Below are positions 7,753 through 14,891 of a stretch of 35,001 nucleotides of DNA, piece by piece (position 1 is the stretch's first letter; each line of letters begins with the position of its first letter). A program made the position numbers and the translations under genes. Below the pieces are notes generated by a model that worked only from the letters and a program-made list of their open reading frames with translations, was not told the DNA's origin and did no database searches. The DNA is from Actinomycetota bacterium (GTDB lineage: Bacteria > Actinomycetota > Actinomycetes > Actinomycetales > Microbacteriaceae): the NCBI GenBank assembly GCA_030838475.1, contig JAUZFP010000030.1:1-35001 (forward strand). Direction: 5' to 3'.

Positions 7753-9569
7753 CCGACGTAAAGCACATGAAGTGGTGGGGCTGGGGCCTTGAGGGCGTCG
7801 CGTTCGAACACGAGGACAAGCCCGGTTTCGCTCCCTTCATCCTGGAGCAGCTGGCGCTCGACCTGCACTCCGTCGAGCCATCCGGTATGCCCTCCTTTGA
7901 CAAGGTGACGGTCGCCAAGTCGCTGGCGTCTCCGGCGTTTACGAAGTCGCTCTCCGACATCGTCGGCATCTCGAACGTGACCGACGACAAGATGGAGCGG
8001 GTCGTTCACGCCTACGGCAAGAGCCTCCGTGACCTCGTGCGGATCCGTGCCAACCAGATCGAGCGCACCCCCGATCTGGTCGTGTACCCGGAAACCGAGG
8101 ACGAAATCCAGCAGATCGTCGACATTGCCATGGCGGCAAACGCGGTCATCATCCCCTTCGGCGGCGGCAGCAACATCGGTGGAAGCCTCGAGCCGCTCCG
8201 CACCGAGAAGCGCGTCGTCATCTCGCTCGACATGGGCCGCATGAACAAGGTGCTCGAGATCGATTCGGATGCCGGCCTCGCCCGCATTCAAGCCGGCGCC
8301 CTAGGGCCGGACCTCGAAGACCAGCTCGCGGCCAAGGGGTGGACCATCGGCCACTTCCCCGACAGCTTCACCCATTCAACACTCGGCGGCTGGATCGCGA
8401 CCCGGTCGTCCGGCATGCAGTCCGACAAGTACGGCGACATCGCGGACATCACGCGTGGGCTTCGCCTCGTGCGCCCGGGTGGCACCGTGGTCATCCGCCC
8501 CATCCCGAGCGCATCCAACGGCCCGAGCGTCCGGGAAATGATTCTCGGTTCGGAGGGTCGCCTCGGAATCGTCACGGAGGCGTGGGTGCAGGTTCACCGC
8601 GTTCCCGCCAAGCGCGACGTCTACGCCTACTTCTTCCCGAACTTCGAGACCGGGTTGAAGGCCATGCAGGAGATCTCGGAGAGCGACGCCGCACCGACGA
8701 TCACCCGAGTGTCGGACAACATGGAGACCCGCTTCTCGCTCGCGACCTCCAAGGCCAGCCACGGCATCACCAAGTTCGTCTCGGGCACCGTTCTGCCGGC
8801 GATCTTCAGGTCGAAAGGCTGGAACCTCGACGAGATCTGCCTGTCCTTCATCGGCTACGAGGGCAGCGAGCGCCACGCCAAGCTACAGAAGAAGCTGGTC
8901 GACAAGATCGTCAAGAAGTACAACGGCATGGGCGTCGGCAAGGGTCCGGGCATCCTGTACGACCAGAAGAAGTTCGATACGCCGTATATCCGCGACTTCC
9001 TGCTCGACCGGGGCGCCGCGGGCGACGTCTCCGAGAGCGCGGCACCGTGGTCGAAGCTACAGAAACTGCACGACGGAGCAGTGGATGCCGCGCACGACGC
9101 GTTCAAGAAGATCGGCGCCCAGGGCGTCATCATCAGCCACCTGTCGCACTCGTACCACTCTGGGGCGTGCCTCTACTTCACCTTCGGGTTCAAGTTCGGC
9201 AAGGATGCTCTCGGCGACTACGACATCGTCAAGTCGGCCATCCAGCAGTCATTCATCGACAACGGCGGTTCGATCTCGCACCACCACGGTGTCGGGCTCG
9301 AGCACGCGCCATGGCTCGAGGATGACATTTCGGCGAGCGGTATTGCCGTCATGCAGGGACTGTTCGATTCGGTCGACCCCAAGGGCAACTTCAACCCGGG
9401 CAAGATCGTCGCCGCACCAGGTCTCGATCAGGGCAACTCCGGGAGTGCGCTGAAGAAGTCGGCCGCGACCAAACCGACAACGACCAGGGCCACGTCGTCG
9501 GCGAGCAAGGCCGCGCCGAGACGGACCGCGGGAAGCACCGCGAAGGCAAAGGTCAACGCCGCCAAGTAG
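7749..9569 (+). CDS. FAD-binding oxidase of the alkyl-DHAP synthase (AGPS) family
   Basis: A 606-residue flavoprotein. A PCMH-type FAD-binding domain spans about residues 100-285, with VVYPETEDEI (111-120) and the FAD loop PFGGGSNIGGS (136-146). The C-terminal cap domain includes SHHHGVG (510-516), a tri-histidine motif characteristic of alkylglycerone-phosphate synthase, and the N-terminal MKWWGWGLEG block is also typical. AGPS swaps the acyl chain of acyl-DHAP for a fatty alcohol, forming the ether bond. The GTG start overlaps the acyltransferase gene. The length is close to eukaryotic AGPS, but the last roughly 40 residues are a Lys/Ala/Thr-rich tail. Bacterial members are often annotated only as FAD-binding oxidase. 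With reductase, acyltransferase and fatty-alcohol-forming genes adjacent, true ether-lipid synthesis is a strong inference. Confidence 0.9.
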   Translation: MTDVKHMKWWGWGLEGVAFEHEDKPGFAPFILEQLALDLHSVEPSGMPSFDKVTVAKSLASPAFTKSLSDIVGISNVTDDKMERVVHAYGKSLRDLVRIRANQIERTPDLVVYPETEDEIQQIVDIAMAANAVIIPFGGGSNIGGSLEPLRTEKRVVISLDMGRMNKVLEIDSDAGLARIQAGALGPDLEDQLAAKGWTIGHFPDSFTHSTLGGWIATRSSGMQSDKYGDIADITRGLRLVRPGGTVVIRPIPSASNGPSVREMILGSEGRLGIVTEAWVQVHRVPAKRDVYAYFFPNFETGLKAMQEISESDAAPTITRVSDNMETRFSLATSKASHGITKFVSGTVLPAIFRSKGWNLDEICLSFIGYEGSERHAKLQKKLVDKIVKKYNGMGVGKGPGILYDQKKFDTPYIRDFLLDRGAAGDVSESAAPWSKLQKLHDGAVDAAHDAFKKIGAQGVIISHLSHSYHSGACLYFTFGFKFGKDALGDYDIVKSAIQQSFIDNGGSISHHHGVGLEHAPWLEDDISASGIAVMQGLFDSVDPKGNFNPGKIVAAPGLDQGNSGSALKKSAATKPTTTRATSSASKAAPRRTAGSTAKAKVNAAK

Positions 9570-9576
9570 TCCTCCA

Positions 9577-9638
9577 CCGCTGCACTTTGTTGACCGTGCG
9601 GGCCCTGTAGGGGGTGCGCGGTCAACAAACTGCAGCGG
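9577..9638. terminator. Long bidirectional hairpin between convergent genes
   Basis: The arms at 9577-9600 and 9615-9638 pair over 24 positions with only about three imperfect pairs, around a 14-nt loop. The element fills the gap between the stop of the flavoprotein gene and the stop of the ABC ATPase gene. There is no T tract, as is common in high-GC actinobacterial terminators. Confidence 0.75.
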
Positions 9639-9640
9639 TA

Positions 9641-10681
9641 TTAGGCGACGGGGAGGGTTCGTCCGGGGCCGTTCGTGCCCAGCCAGACCCGCTGGCCGAC
9701 GGTGAAGGTTCGATCGCCGACGATGCGCGCTACGATCTCGACCGATCGCGCGCCATCGGCGCCAAGCACCTCAAGGTGCGCGATCGAGTCGTGCCCGAAA
9801 TAGTCGAACTGCTGGACACGGGCCTCCACGAGCCCCGGTTCGCGCGCCTCGCGTACCTCGATGTTCTCCGCGCGCACAAGCACGAGCCCGCGGTCGCTGG
9901 ATGACGGCTCGGCAAGGGCAATCTCGCCCAGGGCGCAGTGAGCAACGGTCCCGTGCAGGGACGCAATCAGCACGTTGACCTGGCCGAGCGAGTTTGCGAC
10001 GGACGCGGTGGCCGGTGCGGAGTAGAGCTCGCGCGGAGCAGCAGCGGCGAGAATCCGGCCGTTTTGGAGGAGCGCAACCTGGTCGGCCATCGAGAGCGCC
10101 TCGTCCTGGTCGTGCGTCACAAGGATGGTCGTTGTGCCGGCCTCGGTGAGGATGCGCCCGACATCCCTCCGCACGGATGCCCGCAGGGTCGCGTCGAGGG
10201 ACGAGAAAGGCTCGTCCAGCAGGACGACGCGGGGACGCACAGCGAGAGCCCGTGCGAGTGCAACGCGCTGCTGCTGCCCGCCAGAGAGCTCGTGGGGCCG
10301 ACGCTGACCCAGCCCGGCGAGGCCCACGATCTCGAGCAGCTCGTTGGCCCGGCCGCGCTCCGCTCGCGGCAACCCGAACCCGATGTTGGCGAGCGCCGTG
10401 AGGTTGGGGAAGAGCGCACCATCCTGCGGCACGTAGCCGATCCGACGGTGCTGCGGCGGGACGGAATGGGTCGAGTCGTCGACGACCTGCCCGTCAATGC
10501 TCAGGATGCCCGCATCCAGCCGCTCGAAGCCGGCGATGATACGCAGCAGCGTCGTCTTCCCGCTCCCGGACGCACCGAGGATGGCTGTCATCGAACCCTC
10601 GGGGACGGCGAGCGTGACGGCGTCCAGCACGGTGGATTCCCCGAAGCGCTTTGCGGCTGCCCGCAGGCGGATCTCGCTCAC
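9641..10681 (-). CDS. Iron(III) ABC transporter ATP-binding protein
   Basis: A 346-residue ABC ATPase. Visible are Walker A GASGSGKTT (36-44), the Q-loop region VPQDGALFPNL, signature LSGGQQQR (132-139) and Walker B LLDEPFSSLD (154-163). About 110 C-terminal residues fit a TOBE domain, as in FbpC/PotA-type ATPases. It powers uptake of ferric iron through the permease at 10678-12246. Its GTG start overlaps the permease stop by 4 bp, and it is the last gene of the iron operon. The FbpC-like assignment follows from the gene order and the iron box upstream of the operon; spermidine or thiamine uptake ATPases look similar but fit the context less well. Confidence 0.9.
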   Translation of the reverse strand: MSEIRLRAAAKRFGESTVLDAVTLAVPEGSMTAILGASGSGKTTLLRIIAGFERLDAGILSIDGQVVDDSTHSVPPQHRRIGYVPQDGALFPNLTALANIGFGLPRAERGRANELLEIVGLAGLGQRRPHELSGGQQQRVALARALAVRPRVVLLDEPFSSLDATLRASVRRDVGRILTEAGTTTILVTHDQDEALSMADQVALLQNGRILAAAAPRELYSAPATASVANSLGQVNVLIASLHGTVAHCALGEIALAEPSSSDRGLVLVRAENIEVREAREPGLVEARVQQFDYFGHDSIAHLEVLGADGARSVEIVARIVGDRTFTVGQRVWLGTNGPGRTLPVA

Positions 10682-12246
10682 CGATTTTGCCCCAAACGAT
10701 CGAACCAGATCGCCAGAAGAGTGCCGGGGACCATCGACAAAACAATGATAACGAGCCCATATGGGGCGGCCGCGCCGTAGGCGGTCTCGCTCTGGAACGC
10801 CCAGAACTGGGTGGTCAGCGTGACCGTGTCCGGCGGCTGGAGCACGAGCGTCGCGGTCAGCTCGGTGCTCGCCGTCAGAAACACGAGACAGAACCCGGCA
10901 ATGATGCCGGGAGCGATGAGGGGCAGGGTGACGCGAAGGAAGACGTATGGGGCACTCCGCCCGAGAGATCGGCCGACCGTGGCCAGCTGGGCGGGCGCCT
11001 GCCGCACCGAGGTCTTCATGCAGCTCAGCGCCAGCGGGAAGGTGATGATGGCGTAGCCGATCATGACCAGCCAGCTGGACTCATAGATCGCGAAGGCGAA
11101 GCGAAGCGACAGGAAGATCAGGCTCACCGCGATGACGACCCCGGGCAGCGCCAGCGTGAGGTAGGTGCTGCGCTCGATGATCAGGGGCAGGCCACGGCGG
11201 CTGCGGGCAGACAGGAGGGCAATAGGGAGCGCGAGGAGCACGGCCAGCTGCGCGCCGCCGGCGCAGTACTTGCACGTCGTGAGCGTCGCGGCCAGGACGG
11301 TCGCCTGGGCCGGGAGCGTGCTGTGCTGGCTGTTGGCCATCCAGTACAGGAGTGTGCCGACCGGCACGACCACCGCGAGCGCCACCAGGCCGACGAAAGC
11401 GGCGATCACCCCGACCGCGCCCGGGCCAAGCGGGATGAGGCTGGTGCGGCGCATCCCCGGACGCTGGGAGGATCGCGGAATCGGAACGAGACCCTCGCCA
11501 ACGACGACGAGCACCCCGATTAGCACGAGCGGGATCGACAGCGCACCGGCGGCGGCCGGATTCACCTGGAACTCGGTGAACACCTCGGTGGTGAAGGTCT
11601 GAAAGCGCACGATCTCGAAGGCACCGTACTCGGAGACCAGAACCAGGACGACTATCAGGCAGCCGCCCAGGATGGCGGAGCGAATCGACGGAAGCACAAC
11701 CCGAAAGAACGTGCGGGCGGAGCTGAGCCCGAGGCTGCGCGCGGCCTCCTCCAGCGCCGGGTCGGATCGTCGAAGAGCAGCGGCGACGGGGAGGTAGATG
11801 AGCGGGTAGCTGGAGAGCGTCATGACCAGCACCGCGGCACCGAGGGGGCTCGCGGTGGGCGCAATGGAGTGCCAGGCATAGCCGACGATGAAGTCCGGCA
11901 TGGCGATCGGCAACACCAGCAACACGGTCCAGATCCGACGGCCGGGCAGGGCGGTTCGCTCGGTGAACCACGCTGCCGCCGTGCCAATCGCCGCCGCCAG
12001 GGGCGTAACAATGAGCGGAAGCGCGAGCGTGTTAACCAGCAGCTCGAGGGACCGAGTGCGAAAGAGCACGGTGCTGAACTCGGCCCAGCCGGCCTGGCTG
12101 GCATCCACGAGCACCGCGACCAGCGGCAGCAACAGCAGGACGCCGATAATCGTTGCGGTGATCGTGAGTCCAAGACTGAAGCGGCCGCGCCGGACGCCGC
12201 GCGCGGGCGGCAGCGAAGCGAGCCCCTGGCCGGTAAGTCCTGTCAT
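10678..12246 (-). CDS. Iron(III) ABC transporter permease (fused, two-domain)
   Basis: A 522-residue membrane protein with two homologous halves of about six helices each, the FbpB/SfuB arrangement in which one chain replaces a permease dimer. An EAA-type cytoplasmic loop is seen in the first half (LEEAARSLGLSSARTFFRVVLP) and a related QLATVGRSLGRS...FLRVTLP block in the second. These contact the ATPase. The N-terminal helix begins at about residue 27 after a basic segment. It follows the binding-protein gene by 40 bp and overlaps the ATPase gene. The substrate, ferric iron, is inferred from gene order and from the DtxR-like site. Confidence 0.9.
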   Translation of the reverse strand: MTGLTGQGLASLPPARGVRRGRFSLGLTITATIIGVLLLLPLVAVLVDASQAGWAEFSTVLFRTRSLELLVNTLALPLIVTPLAAAIGTAAAWFTERTALPGRRIWTVLLVLPIAMPDFIVGYAWHSIAPTASPLGAAVLVMTLSSYPLIYLPVAAALRRSDPALEEAARSLGLSSARTFFRVVLPSIRSAILGGCLIVVLVLVSEYGAFEIVRFQTFTTEVFTEFQVNPAAAGALSIPLVLIGVLVVVGEGLVPIPRSSQRPGMRRTSLIPLGPGAVGVIAAFVGLVALAVVVPVGTLLYWMANSQHSTLPAQATVLAATLTTCKYCAGGAQLAVLLALPIALLSARSRRGLPLIIERSTYLTLALPGVVIAVSLIFLSLRFAFAIYESSWLVMIGYAIITFPLALSCMKTSVRQAPAQLATVGRSLGRSAPYVFLRVTLPLIAPGIIAGFCLVFLTASTELTATLVLQPPDTVTLTTQFWAFQSETAYGAAAPYGLVIIVLSMVPGTLLAIWFDRLGQNR

Positions 12247-12286
12247 GTCGTTCCTAGTCTTTCACTGGCCGCGGAGCGAGTGGTGC

Positions 12287-13351
12287 CTAGAGCAGCTGGG
12301 CCTCCTGCAGCAGCTTCTTGGCCTTCTCCCCGTCGCCGAACTCGGCGGCCGTGAATCCGGATGGCGAGAGCTCACTCAGCGGTGCGATCGCCGGGTTGGG
12401 CGTGATCCCGGCGCGAAGCGGGTACTCGAAGCTTTCGCCGCGCGCGATCGTCGACTGCCCGGCGCGGCTGGTCAGGAACGCGACGAGCTCCTGTGCTGCA
12501 GAAGGAAAGTGGCTCGACTTCAGCACCGCCGCACCGGAGATGGTCTTGATATAACCGGCATCCTTCGGGGCGAAATAACCGAGTCCGGCATGGAGGGATG
12601 CCGTGCTGGTCTCCGCTTTCAGCCGCGCGTAGTAGTAGTGATTGATGATGCCAAGCTCGGTCACACCCCTATTCACATCGGACACGAGCGTCTCGTTGTC
12701 GGGCACGATGTTCGCGCCGGCGTTGGCCTTCAGCCCCTTCAGCCATGCCAGCGCCTTCGCGTGACCGTAGGTGTCCTCGACCGAGCTGACGACGGGCCAG
12801 AAGTCGGTCTCGGATGGCGCAAGTTCGATCTTGCCCTTCCATTTCGGGTCCGCGAGGTCAAGCACAGAGGTGGGGAGCTCCGAGGCTTTCAGCTTCTGCA
12901 TGTTGTAGACGATCGCGCTGACTCGTGCCGAGATTCCCACCCACTCACCGTCGGCGGCGCTGTCCGCTGTCGGGACGGCGCTCAGGGTCGACGGGCGCAC
13001 CTGGGCCAGGAGCCCCTTGTCGGCGAGCTGCTGCAGCCAGTTGGAGTTCTCGGTGAAAATGACGTCGGCCGGCGAACGGGAGCCCTCCTGCTCGATTTTT
13101 GCGGTGAGGACATCCTCGTCGTCGTTGTCGACGCGAACATCGATACCGGTCTGCTTCTCGAATGCGGCGACGAGAGCCGCGGTGGTCTGCTCGTGCTGTG
13201 CGTTGTAGAGCACGATCGTGGTCACCGCGGGGTCGGCGACGGAGCCGCTGCATCCCGTGAGGACAACCGCACCGGCGACGATGACGGCCAGCGCGGCGAG
13301 GCCGCGAACCCGGCGGGCACGGATGGACTGGGGCCGACGAGGAAAAATCAC
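12287..13351 (-). CDS. Iron(III) ABC transporter substrate-binding lipoprotein
   Basis: A 354-residue type-II periplasmic-binding-fold lipoprotein. It has a basic N-terminus, a hydrophobic stretch (19-31) and a lipobox LTGC with C34 as the lipidated cysteine, so it should be anchored outside the membrane. The mature protein opens with TTIVLYNAQHEQTTAALVAAF, typical of FbpA/FutA-type ferric-binding proteins, and carries the GINHYYYARL segment with the paired tyrosines used to bind Fe3+ in this family. It is first in the operon. The GTG start at 13351 directly abuts a DtxR/IdeR-like box, and no Shine-Dalgarno is seen, which suggests a leaderless or nearly leaderless iron-repressed transcript. 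Confidence 0.92.
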   Translation of the reverse strand: MIFPRRPQSIRARRVRGLAALAVIVAGAVVLTGCSGSVADPAVTTIVLYNAQHEQTTAALVAAFEKQTGIDVRVDNDDEDVLTAKIEQEGSRSPADVIFTENSNWLQQLADKGLLAQVRPSTLSAVPTADSAADGEWVGISARVSAIVYNMQKLKASELPTSVLDLADPKWKGKIELAPSETDFWPVVSSVEDTYGHAKALAWLKGLKANAGANIVPDNETLVSDVNRGVTELGIINHYYYARLKAETSTASLHAGLGYFAPKDAGYIKTISGAAVLKSSHFPSAAQELVAFLTSRAGQSTIARGESFEYPLRAGITPNPAIAPLSELSPSGFTAAEFGDGEKAKKLLQEAQLL

Positions 13352-13370
13352 GAAGGTTAGCCTACCCTAA
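13352..13370 (-). promoter_or_regulatory. DtxR/IdeR-type iron box upstream of the iron ABC operon
   Basis: Read on the minus strand the 19 bases are TTAGGGTAGGCTAACCTTC. Against the textbook DtxR/IdeR consensus (TTAGGTTAGSCTAACCTAA) this matches 16 of 19 positions. It lies immediately upstream of the GTG start of the iron-binding lipoprotein gene, where an iron-loaded repressor would block transcription. The methyltransferase gene diverges only about 40-50 bp away, so it could also be affected. Confidence 0.85.
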
Positions 13371-13408
13371 CCAAACTGGGTGTGGCCCGAGCCTGCCGGG
13401 CGGATACG

Positions 13409-14197
13409 ATGGCCTCGACAATGAGCCCCACACTCACCGAAGCCCAGATCGTGCTCGCCCTTCGGGCGGCCGGATGCGTGTTCGCCGAGGACGAGGCGGC
13501 CCTCCTCGTTGCCGAGTCGACCTCGGCATCCCAACTCGAGGAACGCGTCGCGCGTCGCGTCGCGGGTGACCCGCTCGAAGTCATCCTGGGTTGGGCCGAG
13601 TTCGCGGGGCTTCGAATTGCCATCGATCCCGGTGTCTTTGTGCCACGCCGTCGCACCGAGTATCTGGTTCGGCGAGCGCTCAAACTGGCGACGCCCACCT
13701 CGATCGTGGTGGACCTGTGCTGCGGCAGTGGGGCGCTGGGCGCCGCGATGGCGGCGGCCATGCCGGGCATCCGGCTCTACGCGTCCGACATCGAGCCTGC
13801 CGCGGTGGCCTGCGCTCGTCGCAACCTGACCGGGATCGGCGAGGTGTTCGAGGGCGACCTCTTCGACGCGCTGCCCGCCGACATCCGTGGTCGGGTCGAC
13901 CTGCTGCTCGTCAATGCGCCGTACGTTCCGACCGAGGAGATTTCCGGCATGCCGCCGGAGGCGAGGGACCACGAACCGCTGGTGACACTCGATGGCGGCC
14001 CTGACGGGCTGGATGTGCATCGCCGAATTGCCAACATCGCCCCGGACTGGCTCGCCGCCGGGGGCACACTCCTCATCGAGGTGAGCAGGCTTCAGGCACC
14101 GATCGCCGCCGCGATCTTCGAGCGCGCCGGACTGTCACCATCGGTCACGCACTCACGCAAGCTCGACGCGACCGTGGTGCTGGGAACACGACCCTAA
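13409..14197 (+). CDS. HemK/PrmC-like putative protein N5-glutamine methyltransferase
   Basis: A class-I SAM-dependent methyltransferase of about 262 residues. The N-terminal region is helical. The SAM motif VVDLCCGSGALG is followed by the acidic loop YASDIEPAA and by VNAPYVP in the place of the family NPPY motif. HemK/PrmC enzymes methylate the glutamine of the GGQ motif in release factors. The first Pro of NPPY is Ala here, as in a side branch often annotated as putative PrmC-like, so the substrate is uncertain. Starts at ATG 13409 and ATG 13421 are both possible; a GTG at 13382 would lie too close to the iron box. It is transcribed away from the iron operon and convergent with the next gene across 7 bp. 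Confidence 0.82.
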   Translation: MASTMSPTLTEAQIVLALRAAGCVFAEDEAALLVAESTSASQLEERVARRVAGDPLEVILGWAEFAGLRIAIDPGVFVPRRRTEYLVRRALKLATPTSIVVDLCCGSGALGAAMAAAMPGIRLYASDIEPAAVACARRNLTGIGEVFEGDLFDALPADIRGRVDLLLVNAPYVPTEEISGMPPEARDHEPLVTLDGGPDGLDVHRRIANIAPDWLAAGGTLLIEVSRLQAPIAAAIFERAGLSPSVTHSRKLDATVVLGTRP

Positions 14198-14204
14198 GGA
14201 CGGC

Positions 14205-14615
14205 TCAGCTTGCGATGCGGAGTTCTTCCGGCGACGCGAAGCTCGGCAGGTGGTCGCGGCCGGACAGCATCTTGGCAAGCAGAACGGGAAGGGTCCGCAC
14301 GGAGACGAGTACTCGACGCTGAGCGTTCGGTTCCCCGGCGGAGATGATTCCGAGGAGCTCGAGGCTGTGGGTCATCGCCGCTGCAGACTCCGGAGAGATT
14401 CGCAGCGCGAGCGCAAGCCGCTCTCGCGAAAACGTCTGCGCCTGGACAACCAGCTCGACGGTGCGCATGAGCAGGCCGAACTCACCGTCAGGCAGGCCCT
14501 CGAGCGCGCCGTTCCAGTCGAAATACGAACTGTCGCCAGCCGTCTTCGGGGCGAAGGGGGACGTCACACCAACATCGCTGATGTACGGGTCCGTGAATTG
14601 GGTAAAGGTGGTCAC
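14205..14615 (-). CDS. Small protein with free-standing FtsK-gamma-like winged helix
   Basis: A 136-residue protein. Residues 1-45 look disordered. About 48-105 follow the pattern of the FtsK C-terminal gamma domain: a VELVVQAQTFS helix, a LALALRISPESAAAMTHSLE recognition-helix region, then LGIIS...QRRVLVSVRTLP. In FtsK this winged helix reads the polar KOPS sequences that direct DNA translocation. No motor domain is present, so this would be a DNA-binding module without a translocase, or a regulator that shares the fold. The GTG start at 14615 has only a weak GGA upstream. The neighbours (methyltransferase, amino-acid permease) give no clear functional hint. Recognition is by pattern, not by search; a generic MarR- or DprA-like winged helix is the alternative. 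Confidence 0.65.
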   Translation of the reverse strand: MTTFTQFTDPYISDVGVTSPFAPKTAGDSSYFDWNGALEGLPDGEFGLLMRTVELVVQAQTFSRERLALALRISPESAAAMTHSLELLGIISAGEPNAQRRVLVSVRTLPVLLAKMLSGRDHLPSFASPEELRIAS

Positions 14616-14891
14616 GACTGATGTCCGTTCGGGTTGACCTCAGGTAATGCATCGTGCGGCCGGGGGTGCCGCACGAAGTCCCCCAAAGGGGGGTCGGGTA
14701 CGACCATGCTAGCCGCAGACCGGCCAGAAACCCAACCCCGTGTAATGGCGAGCGGGTGATGCGGAATCCATACCTCCGCGACACGATTGACAACTGAAAC
14801 ACGCGCGAAACCTACGGGGAGCCGATGAGGAGGACAATCGAGCAACCCCCGCGCGCACCAAAGCGGGCCAGCCGAAAGGTAACGTCCCCAC
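14616..14891. promoter_or_regulatory. Divergent intergenic region with two GC-rich hairpins
   Basis: This 276-bp gap separates the divergent winged-helix gene and amino-acid permease gene. It holds a perfect hairpin, TCGTGCGG (14652-14659) with CCGCACGA (14669-14676), followed directly by a C5/G6 hairpin (14680-14693, loop AAA). Near the permease an AAAGGT ribosome site precedes the ATG at 14892. I see no small gene and no recognisable riboswitch. The hairpins could be operators, or structures in the leader of either transcript. Confidence 0.4.

Noticed and set aside
14616..14891. Riboswitch upstream of the amino-acid permease
   Set aside because: The hairpins do not match any riboswitch architecture I can recognise (glycine, lysine, SAM), and the permease substrate is unknown.
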